A program made the translations under genes and the position numbers. Below, in pieces: positions 25,236-33,813 of a stretch of 64,000 bases of DNA; positions within the stretch are counted from its first letter, which is position 1; every line of letters begins with the position of its first letter. Source of the stretch: JAICJR01 sp036494715 (GTDB lineage: Bacteria > Actinomycetota > Thermoleophilia > Solirubrobacterales > Thermoleophilaceae); assembly GCA_036494715.1 (NCBI GenBank), contig DASXNY010000016.1:25583-89582 (forward strand), read 5' to 3'. The notes beneath the pieces are model-generated. The model was not told the origin of the DNA. It did not search any database and worked only from the letters and a program-made list of their open reading frames with translations.

Positions 25236-26713
25236 GCGGCCGGCTGTACGGGGTGGGCGTCGGCCCCGGCGACCCGGAGCTCCTGACGCTCAAGGCGCGG
25301 CGGGTGATCGAGGCCGCGGACGTGGTCGCCTACCCGGTGGCCAAGCACCGCCACGGCATGGCGCGGCGCATCGTTGAGCCTTACCTGCGCGACGACCAGC
25401 TCGACCTGGCGCTCACCTATCCGGTGACCACCGAGGAGAGCGACCATCCCGGCGGCTACGAGGGAGCGCTGCGTGAGTTCTACGACGACGCCGCCGAACG
25501 GATCGCCGCGCACCTCGACGCGGGGCGCGACGTCGCCGTGCTCTGCGAGGGCGATCCCTTCTTCTACGGCTCCTACATGTACATCCACGAGCGGCTCGCG
25601 CACCGCTATCCGACCGAGGTGGTGCCGGGCGTGACGTCGTTCAGCGCCGCCGCGGCGTCCGCGGGGCGGCCGCTCGCCAAGCGCGACGACATCCTCACCG
25701 TGTTGCCCGGCACGCTGCCGCCCGAGGTGCTGGCGGCGCGGCTGCGCGCCAGCGACGCCGCGGTGGTGCTCAAGCTGGGCCGCACCTTCGAGGGCGTGCG
25801 CGACGCGGCCGAGCGTGCGGGCGTGGCCGAGCGCGGGCTGTACGTGGAGCGAGCCAGCACGCCGGAGGAGCGCAGCGCGCCGCTGCGCGCGGTGGAGGGC
25901 GAGGTGCCGTACATGTCTCTGTTGCTCGTGCCGACCGCGGCGCCGGTGGAGCGCAACGGCCACCCGGGGCGCGTGGCGGTGGTGGGCCTCGGGCCGGCGG
26001 GCCCGGACTGGCTCACGCCCGAAGCCGCGGCGGAGCTGGCGGCGGCGGACGAGCTCGTGGGCTACCAGACCTACCTCGCGCGGGTGCCCGAGCGGCGCGG
26101 GCAGCGCCGCCATGCGAGCGACAACCGCGTGGAGGCCGAGCGCGCGCGGCAGGCTTTGCAGCTGGCCGCGGGCGGGTCGCGCGTGGCAGTGGTGTCGTCG
26201 GGCGACCCGGGCATCTTCGCGATGGCCGCCGCGGTGCTCGAGGTGGCCGACGAGGACTCGGCCCTCGGCAGCGTGGAGGTGCGCGTGGTGCCGGGGCTGT
26301 CCGCGATGCAGGCGGCGGCCGCGCGTGTGGGCGCGCCGCTCGGACACGACTTCTGCGTCGTCTCGCTATCGGATCAGCTCAAGCCGTGGGAGGTGGTCGA
26401 GCGGCGGCTCGACGCTGCCGGCGCCGCCGACCTCGTGCTCGCGCTCTACAACCCGGCGTCGCGGACGCGGCGGGAGCAGCTCGCGCGCGCGGTGGAGGTG
26501 CTGCGCCGGCACCGCGACGACTCGACCCCGGTGGTCGTCGGGCGGGCGGTGGGCAGCGACGATGAGTCGGTCACGGTCACCACGCTCGGCGAGCTCGACC
26601 TCGACGTGGTGGACATGCGCACGATCCTGATCGTCGGCTCGTCCACCACGCGCGTGGTGCCGAACGGCGGCGGCGTGCCGCGCGTCTACACGCCGCGGCG
26701 CTACCCGGCCTGA
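25232..26713 (+). CDS. cobIJ: Fused precorrin-2 C20-methyltransferase / precorrin-3B C17-methyltransferase (CobI-CobJ)
   Basis: 493 residues, two tetrapyrrole methylases. The CobI half (1-240) has LYGVGVGPGDPELLTLKA, CEGDPFFYGSYMY and VVPGVTSFSAAAA. The CobJ half (about 248-493) has VAVVGLGPAGPDWLTPEA, VVSSGDPGIFAMAAA, VVPGLSAMQAAAARVGAPLG and LALYNPASRTRREQL. Both SAM-binding GxGxGxxxxLT-like motifs are intact. Fusion of these non-consecutive methylations is known in actinobacteria. Its 3' end overlaps the convergent cobK by 13 bases. Confidence 0.95.
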   Translation: MSGRLYGVGVGPGDPELLTLKARRVIEAADVVAYPVAKHRHGMARRIVEPYLRDDQLDLALTYPVTTEESDHPGGYEGALREFYDDAAERIAAHLDAGRDVAVLCEGDPFFYGSYMYIHERLAHRYPTEVVPGVTSFSAAAASAGRPLAKRDDILTVLPGTLPPEVLAARLRASDAAVVLKLGRTFEGVRDAAERAGVAERGLYVERASTPEERSAPLRAVEGEVPYMSLLLVPTAAPVERNGHPGRVAVVGLGPAGPDWLTPEAAAELAAADELVGYQTYLARVPERRGQRRHASDNRVEAERARQALQLAAGGSRVAVVSSGDPGIFAMAAAVLEVADEDSALGSVEVRVVPGLSAMQAAAARVGAPLGHDFCVVSLSDQLKPWEVVERRLDAAGAADLVLALYNPASRTRREQLARAVEVLRRHRDDSTPVVVGRAVGSDDESVTVTTLGELDLDVVDMRTILIVGSSTTRVVPNGGGVPRVYTPRRYPA

Positions 26714-27438
26714 GACCGCGCCCAGCGGAGCGCCTCGCCCACCGTGGCGGTGGTGGGCGTCTCGAGGCGCGGGGGGCGCCTCACCACGATCACGGGCAGG
26801 CCGCGCTCGCGCGCAGCGTCGAGCTTGGCCTGCGTGTGCTCGCCGCCGCTGTCCTTCGTCACGACGAGATCGAGCTCGTGCCCGTCGATCAGGGCGAGCT
26901 CGCCGGCGAGCGTGTAGGGGCCGCGGTCGAGCAGCAGCTCGTGCCGGGCGGGCAGCGGCGGCTCGGGCGGCTCGACGCAACGGATCAGGAACCAGGCGTG
27001 GTCGACATCGGCGAAGGCCCCGAGCCCCTGACGACCGGTCGTGAGCAGGACGCGGCTGCCGAGCTCGGGGATGAGCGCCGCGGCCTCGTCAAGGCCGGCG
27101 GCCCAGTGCCAGTGGTCGCCCTCGCGCTCCTCCCAGCCCGGGCGCTCGAGCCGCAGCAGCGGCACGCCCGCCGTCGGACACGCCTCGGCCGCCGAGGCGG
27201 AGATGCGCTCGGCGAACGGGTGCGTGGCGTCCACCACCGCGTCGATCGCGTTCTCGTAGAGCCAGGCGGCGAGCGCCTCCGAGCCGCCGAAGCCGCCGAT
27301 GCGCAGCTCGCCCTCCGGCAGGCGCGGCCTGCTCACGCGGCCGGCGAGCGACGAGGTGACCTCGACGTCCGCCGCGTGCAGCGCGGACGCGAGCTCGCGC
27401 GCCTCGGCCGTGCCGCCGAGGATCAGCACGCGGCTCAT
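26701..27438 (-). CDS. cobK: Precorrin-6A reductase CobK
   Basis: 245 residues. The N-terminal nucleotide-binding motif is LILGGTAEARELASAL; further family landmarks are VVDATHPFAERIS, VLLTTGRQGLGAF and LVVTKDSGGEHTQAKLDAA. It reduces precorrin-6A to 6B with NADPH. It is the last gene of the twelve-gene minus-strand cobalamin operon and overlaps cobM by four bases. Confidence 0.94.
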   Translation of the reverse strand: MSRVLILGGTAEARELASALHAADVEVTSSLAGRVSRPRLPEGELRIGGFGGSEALAAWLYENAIDAVVDATHPFAERISASAAEACPTAGVPLLRLERPGWEEREGDHWHWAAGLDEAAALIPELGSRVLLTTGRQGLGAFADVDHAWFLIRCVEPPEPPLPARHELLLDRGPYTLAGELALIDGHELDLVVTKDSGGEHTQAKLDAARERGLPVIVVRRPPRLETPTTATVGEALRWARSQAG

Positions 27439-28178
27439 GGCCGCTCGCGGGCGGCGGAGTAGAGGTGGCTGTCGCGGAAGCCCTCGGCGGCCAGCACCGG
27501 ACCGACGATGATCGTCGCGGTGCGCTTCACGCCGGCCTCGCTAACGGCGTCCGCGATCCCCGACAGCGGCGCGCGCAGCACCACCTCGTCCGGCCAGCTC
27601 GCGCGCGCCACCACGGCCGCGGGGCAGTCCTCGCCGTAGTGGGGCATGAGCGTGGCGGCGATCTCGCCGATCGCCTGCGCGCCGAGGTGGATCACGAGCG
27701 TGGCGCCGTGGGTGGCGAGCCCGGCCAGCTCTTCGCCCGCGGGCATCGCGGAAGCTCGCTTTCCGTGGCGTGTGAGGATCACCGTCTGCCCGACCTCGGG
27801 GATCGTGAGCTCGCGGCGCAGCGCCGCGGCCGCGGCGGCGAAGGCGGGCACGCCGGGCGTCACGTCCCAGGGGATGCCGAGCGCGTCGAGGCGGCGCATC
27901 TGCTCGGCGGCCGCGCTGTAGATCGACATGTCGCCGGAGTGCAGGCGCGCCACGTCCTGGCCGCTGTCGTGGGCCGCGCGGTACTCCTCCATGATCTGGT
28001 CGAGGGTGAGGTTCTGCGTGTCGATCACGCGCGCGCCCGCGGGCGCGTGGGCGAGCACCTCCTCCGGCACGAGCGCGCCCGCATAGAGGCAGACCGGGCA
28101 CGACGCGATCACGCGCTGGCCTCTTAACGTCAGGAGGTCGGCGGCGCCCGGCCCGGCGCCTACGAAGTGGACCGTCAC
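27435..28178 (-). CDS. cobM: Precorrin-4 C11-methyltransferase CobM
   Basis: 247 residues from GTG 28178 (GTGA overlap with cobL). Tetrapyrrole-methylase motifs: VHFVGAGPGAADLLTLRG, LHSGDMSIYSAAAEQM, VTPGVPAFAAAAAAL and TLVIHLGAQAIGEIA. It methylates C11 of precorrin-4 to give precorrin-5. The open frame upstream of the GTG belongs to an antisense shadow of cobL and is not included. Confidence 0.95.
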   Translation of the reverse strand: MTVHFVGAGPGAADLLTLRGQRVIASCPVCLYAGALVPEEVLAHAPAGARVIDTQNLTLDQIMEEYRAAHDSGQDVARLHSGDMSIYSAAAEQMRRLDALGIPWDVTPGVPAFAAAAAALRRELTIPEVGQTVILTRHGKRASAMPAGEELAGLATHGATLVIHLGAQAIGEIAATLMPHYGEDCPAAVVARASWPDEVVLRAPLSGIADAVSEAGVKRTATIIVGPVLAAEGFRDSHLYSAARERP

Positions 28179-29386
28179 TCGGCCTCCCTGCGCAGCGACC
28201 ACTGCACCACCGGCAGCTGCGCGCGCCAGCCGCTGAAGCCGCCGATCGGCTCGGCGTGGGAGATCTCGATGCGGGTGAGCTCGCCACCGTGCCGTTCGCG
28301 GGCAGCCACGAGGACTTGCTCGCTCTCGAGCGTCACGGCGTTGGCCACGAGCCGGCCGCCGGGCATGAGCGCGCGCCAGCAGTGTTCGAGCAGGTCGTCG
28401 GCGGTGAGCCCTCCGCCGATGAAGATCGCCTGCGGCCGGTCGAGGCCGTTCAGCGCGTCGGGCGCCTCGCCGCGCACGATCTCGATGCGGTCGGGCACGC
28501 CGAGCGCGCCGGCGTTGGCCGCGATCCGGTCGGCACGGTCGAGGCGCGACTCGACCGCGATCGCGCGGGCGCTCGGCTCCGCGCGCAGCCACTCGATGGC
28601 GATCGAGCCGCTGCCGGCGCCGACGTCCCAGAGCAGCTCGCCCGGCAGCGGCCCGAGCGCCGCGAGCGTGGCGGCGCGCACGTGCCGCTTGGTGAGCTGC
28701 CCGTCGCTGTCGTAGGCCTCGTCGGGCAGGCCGGGCACGAGCGCGAGCGCCGGTCCACCCGCCGCCTCGATGGCGATGGCGTGGAGCGGATCGGCTGGTT
28801 GCTCGCCCCAGTCATCGGCGCTGCCGTCGGTGATGCGCTCGTCCTCGGCGCCGAGGCGTTCGAGCACCACGAAGCGGCTGGCGCCGAATCCGTGCTCGCC
28901 CAGGATCCGAGCGATCTCGGCCGCCCCGTTCTCGCCGCTGGCGTAGACCACGGCGCGCCGGCCCGGCTGGAGCACGCGCGCCACCACGTCGACCGGCCGC
29001 GCGACGACGCTCACCAGCTCGACGTCGGCCTCCGGCCAGCCGAGGCGTGCGCAGGCGAGCGCGAACGCGGACGGGTGGGGGTGCACCGTGAGGCGCTCGG
29101 CGCCGACGCGGCGAGCGAGCGTGGCGCCGATGCCGTGGAGCATCGGGTCGCCGCTCGCGAGGACGCAGACGGCGCCGTTGGCGCGCCCGGCCAGGTCCTC
29201 GATCAGTGGGTCGAGCGGGCTGGGGAGCGGGCGGCGTGCGCCGCTTGCCTCGGGCGGCAGCAGGTCGAGCTGGCGCTGCGAGCCGATCAGCTCGTCGCTC
29301 GCCAGGATCGCCGCCCGGGCCGGCTCGCCGAGGCCGCCCCAGCCGTCGGCGCCGATGCCGACGACCGTGATCCGCGCCTCGCTCAT
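28175..29386 (-). CDS. cobL: Precorrin-6Y C5,15-methyltransferase (decarboxylating) CobL
   Basis: 403 residues from ATG 29386. The N-terminal CbiE-like methylase (ITVVGIGADGWGGLGEPA, VLASGDPMLHGIGATLARR; 1-200) is fused to a C-terminal CbiT-like class I methyltransferase (LLWDVGAGSGSIAIEWLR, AIFIGGGLTADDLLEHCW; about 205-400). It methylates C5 and C15 and decarboxylates the acetate side chain. Overlaps both neighbours by four bases. Confidence 0.95.
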   Translation of the reverse strand: MSEARITVVGIGADGWGGLGEPARAAILASDELIGSQRQLDLLPPEASGARRPLPSPLDPLIEDLAGRANGAVCVLASGDPMLHGIGATLARRVGAERLTVHPHPSAFALACARLGWPEADVELVSVVARPVDVVARVLQPGRRAVVYASGENGAAEIARILGEHGFGASRFVVLERLGAEDERITDGSADDWGEQPADPLHAIAIEAAGGPALALVPGLPDEAYDSDGQLTKRHVRAATLAALGPLPGELLWDVGAGSGSIAIEWLRAEPSARAIAVESRLDRADRIAANAGALGVPDRIEIVRGEAPDALNGLDRPQAIFIGGGLTADDLLEHCWRALMPGGRLVANAVTLESEQVLVAARERHGGELTRIEISHAEPIGGFSGWRAQLPVVQWSLRREAE

Positions 29387-30945
29387 CTGAGCGCCTCCTC
29401 GAGTGCGTCCGCCAGGGCGGCGTTGCGCTCGGGGTCGCGGGCGGTGATGCGCAGGTGGCCCGCGCCGAGCCCCGGGAACGAGGCCGCCGGCCGCACGGCA
29501 ATCTCGCGCGCGCGCAGGGCGGCTACCACGGCCGGGCCGTCGGGCACCTCGACGAGGCAGAAGTTGGCGGCGGAGGGCCAGCTGCGCAGGCCATCGATGT
29601 TCGCCAGCCGCTGCTCGAGGTCCGCGCGCTCGGCGGCGGCGCGCTCGGCGATTGCCGCGAGCTCGGCGGGGTGGGCCGCGGCGGCGCTGAGCGCCGCCAG
29701 CGCGAGCGCGTTGGCGGTCCACGGCGGGCGCGCGGCGCGCAGCTTCGTGGCGAGCGGGGAAGGCGCGATCGCGTAGCCCACGCGCAGGCCGGGCACGGCC
29801 AGCGCCTTGGTGAGGCTGCGCACCACGATCACGTCGTCGAGCCGCGCCCCGGCCAGGGAGCCGGGCTCGCCCGGCACGAGGCCCATGAACGCCTCGTCCA
29901 CCACCACGGTGCGGCCGGGGCGACGCAGCGCGAGCAGGGCGCTCGCCGGGTCTAGCGTCCCGCTCGGCGAGGCGGGGTTGCCGGCGATCACGAGGTCGGC
30001 GTCGGCGGGCACGGCATCCGGGTCGAGCGCGAAAGCGCGGTCCGGGTCGCGCAGGACGCGCGCCACCGGCACACCGTGCACGTGCAGCGCGGCCTCGGCC
30101 TCGGTGAAGCCGGGGTGCACGCAGGCGGCGAGCCGCGGGCGGAGCGCGAGCGGCAGCAGCCAGAGCGCCTCGGCGGCGCCGTTGGTCGGGACGATCTCGT
30201 TGGGGTCGCGACCATGGAGGGCGGCGAGGGCGGCGCATGCCTCGCGCTCGTCCGGGTAGCGGTCGGCGTTCTCGAGCGCGGCGGCGAGGACATCGCGCAA
30301 CCACTGCGGCGGCCCGCCGTCGAGCACGTTCACGGCGTGGTCCGCCTCGCCGGGGCGCACTTCACTGTCGCCGTGCACGCGCAGGCCGTTCGCGTCGGCG
30401 GCGGCTGGCGGCGTGAGCGCGATCGACCGCCCGGCCACTACCAGGTAGACCGAGTCGGCCGCGTCCGACAGGCGCTGCGTGGCCTCGCCGAGCAGGTCGA
30501 GCCATGCGCGCGACACGGCGTCGGGTGGCAGCAGTCCGTTGCCGGCCTCCTCGGCGACGACGATCAGCGAGCCGGACCCCGTCGCGAGCCGCTCGACCTC
30601 AACCCGGACGGTCTCGCCCACGCGCTCGAGCACACCCGCGTCCGGCGAGCCCTCGAACGCTCCCGCCCGGTGCAGCGCGCCCGCGATCCAGGTCCCGAGC
30701 CCGTCCACGAGCACGCACGAGGCGTTGGCGGCGTCGACCGCCGCGGCGAGGTCGTCGCCCGCCTCCACCGTCGTCCACGCTCCGGGACGGCGCGCCACGT
30801 GCTGAGCGATGCGCCGCGCCATCGACGGATCGGAGCCGTCCGCGGTGGCCACGTAGCGCACGGGCAGCCCGCTGGCGAGGGCCAGCCGCTCGGCGTGGGC
30901 GCTCTTGCCCGAGCGCGTTCCGCCGATGACGAGCGCCAGGCTCAC
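29383..30945 (-). CDS. Fused adenosylcobinamide kinase/guanylyltransferase (CobU) and CobC/CobD-like aminotransferase-fold decarboxylase
   Basis: 520 residues from GTG 30945 (overlaps the cobB stop). Residues 1-180 are CobU/CobP: P-loop GGTRSGKSAHAERLA, YVATADGSDPSM, LVDGLGTWIAGAL. Residues about 190-520 are a class I/II PLP enzyme: IVPTNGAAEALWLLP, VIAGNPASPSGTLDP and SLTKALAVPGLRVGY with the PLP Lys near 379. It resembles CobD/CobC, which supply (R)-1-amino-2-propanol phosphate by decarboxylating threonine phosphate. One chain would thus provide the linker precursor and the activated corrinoid. Neither half lacks key residues. Confidence 0.9.
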   Translation of the reverse strand: MSLALVIGGTRSGKSAHAERLALASGLPVRYVATADGSDPSMARRIAQHVARRPGAWTTVEAGDDLAAAVDAANASCVLVDGLGTWIAGALHRAGAFEGSPDAGVLERVGETVRVEVERLATGSGSLIVVAEEAGNGLLPPDAVSRAWLDLLGEATQRLSDAADSVYLVVAGRSIALTPPAAADANGLRVHGDSEVRPGEADHAVNVLDGGPPQWLRDVLAAALENADRYPDEREACAALAALHGRDPNEIVPTNGAAEALWLLPLALRPRLAACVHPGFTEAEAALHVHGVPVARVLRDPDRAFALDPDAVPADADLVIAGNPASPSGTLDPASALLALRRPGRTVVVDEAFMGLVPGEPGSLAGARLDDVIVVRSLTKALAVPGLRVGYAIAPSPLATKLRAARPPWTANALALAALSAAAAHPAELAAIAERAAAERADLEQRLANIDGLRSWPSAANFCLVEVPDGPAVVAALRAREIAVRPAASFPGLGAGHLRITARDPERNAALADALEEALR

Positions 30946-32306
30946 GCCGCGACTGGTCGCGCCGCCGCGGCGCGGACGAGCCGCAGCGCGAGCCACGGGT
31001 GGGCGGCCCAGTGAATGTGCAGGTAGCTGGCCTGGACCGCGCCGAGCACGATCCCCTCGGGGCGCTCCGTGCCGCGCGCGGACAGCGTCCACGCATGCGG
31101 CGCGCCGTCGCCCAGCGGCTCGACCGCCGAGTAGTGGAACTCGTGTCCACGCACGCGCTCGCCCGCGTCGATCCACGGCGTGGCGGTGGCGGCCACGGCC
31201 TCGCGGTAGCCGAGCGACAGGCGCCCGCTCATCTGCCCGCGCGCCGGCAGCACGCCGCACATGGCGTGGCCGTCGAGCTCCGCGCACAGGTAGAGCAGGC
31301 CGCCGCACTCGGCCAGCACCGGCCGCCCCGTGCCGGCGAAGTCGTGCACCGCCGCGCGAAGCGGCGCGTTGGCCTCGAGCTCGGCGCCGAAGACCTCGGG
31401 GAAGCCGCCTGCCAGCACCAGCGCCCCGGCGCCCTCCGGCAACGCCTCGTCGAGCGTCGGGTCGAATGGCGTGAGCTCGGCGCCCGCCGCGCTCAGCAGC
31501 TCGAGGTTCTCCTCGTAGTGGAACGAGAACGCGGGACCGCGCGCAATCGCGATGCGCGTGCCTGCCGGCGCCGGTTCGCCGCCGGGCTCGGGGCTCCAGG
31601 CCGGGCCGGGCAGGTCGGGCGCGGCGCGAGCGAGGCGCTCGATCGCGTCGAGGTCGGCGTAGCGCGCCATCGCCTCGGCGAGCGCCTCGAGCGCGGCGCG
31701 TGTGCGCTCGGTCCGCTCGCCCGCGGGGACGAGGCCGAGGTGCCGCTCGGGCGCGACGATGCGCTCGTCGCGGCGCAGCGCGCCGAGCACGGGCACGCCG
31801 AGGTCGGCCACGGCGTCGCGCAGCAACTCCTCGTGGTGGTCCGAGCCGACGCGGTTGAACACCACGCCCGCGATCTCCACCTCGGGGTCGAAGGTGCGGT
31901 AGCCGTGCACGATCGCGGCGGCCGAGCGCGCCATCGCGGTGGCGTCCACCACGAGCAGCACGGGCGCCTCGAGCAGCTTGGCCACGTGCGCCGTCGACGC
32001 CAGCTCGCCGCGCCCCGAGGCGCCATCGAACATGCCCATCACGCCCTCGATCACCGCGACATCGCTGCCGCTGCCGCCGTGGCGCACGAGCGGCGCGATC
32101 AGATCAGGCCCGCTGAGGAACGCGTCGAGGTTGCGCCCCGGCCGCTCTGAGGCGAGTGCGTGGTAGCTCGGGTCGATGTAGTCGGGGCCGACCTTGAAGC
32201 CCTGGACCGTCAGGCCACGTGCCCGCAGCGCGCCGATCAGGCCGCAGGCAACGGTGGTCTTGCCCGCGCCGGAGCTCGTGCCTGCGATCACCACGCGTGG
32301 GATCAC
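30942..32306 (-). CDS. cobB: Hydrogenobyrinic/cobyrinic acid a,c-diamide synthase CobB
   Basis: 454 residues from GTG 32306. The N-terminal dethiobiotin-synthetase-like ATPase has VVIAGTSSGAGKTTVACGL and VGPDYIDPSYHALAS. The C-terminal class I glutamine amidotransferase has VLAECGGLLYLCAEL (nucleophile Cys) and the late HIHWAAHP. It amidates side chains a and c using glutamine and ATP. In the aerobic route it acts before cobalt insertion. GTGA overlap with the ApgM-like gene upstream. Confidence 0.95.
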   Translation of the reverse strand: MIPRVVIAGTSSGAGKTTVACGLIGALRARGLTVQGFKVGPDYIDPSYHALASERPGRNLDAFLSGPDLIAPLVRHGGSGSDVAVIEGVMGMFDGASGRGELASTAHVAKLLEAPVLLVVDATAMARSAAAIVHGYRTFDPEVEIAGVVFNRVGSDHHEELLRDAVADLGVPVLGALRRDERIVAPERHLGLVPAGERTERTRAALEALAEAMARYADLDAIERLARAAPDLPGPAWSPEPGGEPAPAGTRIAIARGPAFSFHYEENLELLSAAGAELTPFDPTLDEALPEGAGALVLAGGFPEVFGAELEANAPLRAAVHDFAGTGRPVLAECGGLLYLCAELDGHAMCGVLPARGQMSGRLSLGYREAVAATATPWIDAGERVRGHEFHYSAVEPLGDGAPHAWTLSARGTERPEGIVLGAVQASYLHIHWAAHPWLALRLVRAAAARPVAA

Positions 32307-33199
32307 ACCGGCACCGCCTCGCCCAGCTCGCGCTCCGTGAAGCGAGCGGCGTGGGCGCCGCCGTCGCCGCGCCACACGAGGCACGGCACGGGCGCGCCGT
32401 CATGCTCGCCGCTGGCGGGGTCGCAGTTGTGGTCCGAGCAGATCGTCAGCGAAGCCCCGCAGTCGGCGAGCGGGGCGAGCAGCTCGCGGTCGATCCGCTC
32501 GAGCAGCGCGACCTTGCCGTCGGCGTCGTGCTCGTGCGAGGCCTCGTCGGGTCCGCCGACGTGCACCACCACCCGCTCCGCGCCGCCGTCGCGCGCGCGC
32601 AGTGCAGCGGCGGCCTTCGCGTGGAGGTCGGTGTCGGGCCGGCCCGTGGCGCCGTCGGGGATCACGACCGCGGCGCCCATCAGCCGGCCCGCGCCCGCGG
32701 CCGCGCCGGGCGCCGCCACCACCACCGTGCCGTGGTCCAGGATCCGCGGCGGCAGCACGCCGCAAGGCCAGACGTGGAGCGGAATTCGCGGGAGTGGTTC
32801 GGGGCCGAACACGAGCAGCTTGTGGCCGCCGATCGGCTCGACGACGTGGTTCGGCAGTTGACCGCGAAGCGCACGCACGGCGCGCGCGACGGTCTCCTCG
32901 CTCGCCCGCACGTGCCCCTCTCGCACGTCCACTCGCCACACCCGTTCCTCGACCTCGAAGCCGCGCGCGGCGGCCTCGAGTGCGGCTCGGTCCACCGGCG
33001 CCGGCGGGGTCCAGCCGAGCAGCGCCGGGATGGCCGCCTCGGAGCCGGGCGGCAGGCCGGGCGCGACGGTCCGCAGCCACGACAGCTCGCCCTCGCTCGC
33101 GAGCCTGTCGAGCACCGGCGTGGACGCACGCTCGAGGCTCGTCGGCGCGTCGCCCAGCGGCTCGCTGGCGCCGTCGAGGATCACGAGCACGTTCACCAT
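32303..33199 (-). CDS. ApgM/alkaline-phosphatase-superfamily enzyme inside the cobalamin operon
   Basis: 298 residues from ATG 33199 (GTG 33196 possible). It resembles archaeal-type cofactor-independent phosphoglycerate mutase but is about 100 residues shorter. The two-metal site is visible: LVILDGASEP (Asp9), nucleophile-position Ser53 in PGSEAAIPALLGW, VGGPDEASHEHDADGKV, CSDHNCDP and GEHDGAPVPCLVW. It sits between cobO and cobB with overlaps on both sides, so a cobalamin-related job is likely. Options are L-threonine kinase (ApgM-like homoserine kinases are known), alpha-ribazole-phosphate phosphatase, or an unrelated mutase. A separate CobC-type phosphatase exists at 41857-42438, which favours the kinase idea. 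Confidence 0.8.
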   Translation of the reverse strand: MVNVLVILDGASEPLGDAPTSLERASTPVLDRLASEGELSWLRTVAPGLPPGSEAAIPALLGWTPPAPVDRAALEAAARGFEVEERVWRVDVREGHVRASEETVARAVRALRGQLPNHVVEPIGGHKLLVFGPEPLPRIPLHVWPCGVLPPRILDHGTVVVAAPGAAAGAGRLMGAAVVIPDGATGRPDTDLHAKAAAALRARDGGAERVVVHVGGPDEASHEHDADGKVALLERIDRELLAPLADCGASLTICSDHNCDPASGEHDGAPVPCLVWRGDGGAHAARFTERELGEAVPV

Positions 33200-33813
33200 T
33201 CGATCCCCTGCTGCGCGCGGATGCCCTCGTCCATCGGGTGCTTGACCTTGACCACCTCGGATACGAGGTTGGCCAGCGCCATCAGCTCGGGAGCGGCGTC
33301 GCGGCCGGTGATCACGATGTGCTGGAAGCCGGGCCGGTCGCGGATCGTGGTGACCACGTCGTCGACGTCGATCCAGCCCCACTTGATCGGGTAGGTGATC
33401 TCGTCGAGCAGCAGGAACTCGTAGCGCTCCTCGCCGATCGCGCGCTTCACCTCCGCCCAGCCCTCGCGCGCGAGGTCGGCGGACTCGTCGAGGTCCTTCG
33501 ACAGCCACGACCAGCCGTTGCCCATCTTCTCCCAGTCGATTCCGCCGAGCTCGGCGGCGGCCTTGGCCTCGCCCACCTTCCACTTGCCGGACTTGACGAA
33601 CTGGAACACGCCGCAGCGGTAACCGCGCGCCCACGAGCGCATCAGCATGCCGAACGCCGACGTGCTCTTGCCCTTGCCCGTGCCGGTGAGCACGATCACG
33701 AGCGGCTTGTCGCGCGGCTTGCGCCGCTTCGGCTCGGCGCTGCCCTGGTCGCCCGGGCGGTGCGGGACGTCGACCGTCTCCTTGCCGTGGCGCTCGAGCG
33801 GCGTCTCGCTCAT
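33193..33813 (-). CDS. cobO: Cob(I)yrinic acid a,c-diamide adenosyltransferase CobO
   Basis: 206 residues. The P-loop LTGTGKGKSTSAFGMLMRSW and the family's FVKSGKWKVGE, LLLDEITYPIKWGW and VITGRDAAPELMALA are all present. It transfers the 5'-deoxyadenosyl group of ATP to Co(I) corrinoids. A 35-residue charged N-terminal extension precedes the ATPase core. ATGA overlap with chlID upstream; seven-base overlap with the ApgM-like gene downstream. Confidence 0.95.
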   Translation of the reverse strand: MSETPLERHGKETVDVPHRPGDQGSAEPKRRKPRDKPLVIVLTGTGKGKSTSAFGMLMRSWARGYRCGVFQFVKSGKWKVGEAKAAAELGGIDWEKMGNGWSWLSKDLDESADLAREGWAEVKRAIGEERYEFLLLDEITYPIKWGWIDVDDVVTTIRDRPGFQHIVITGRDAAPELMALANLVSEVVKVKHPMDEGIRAQQGIEW

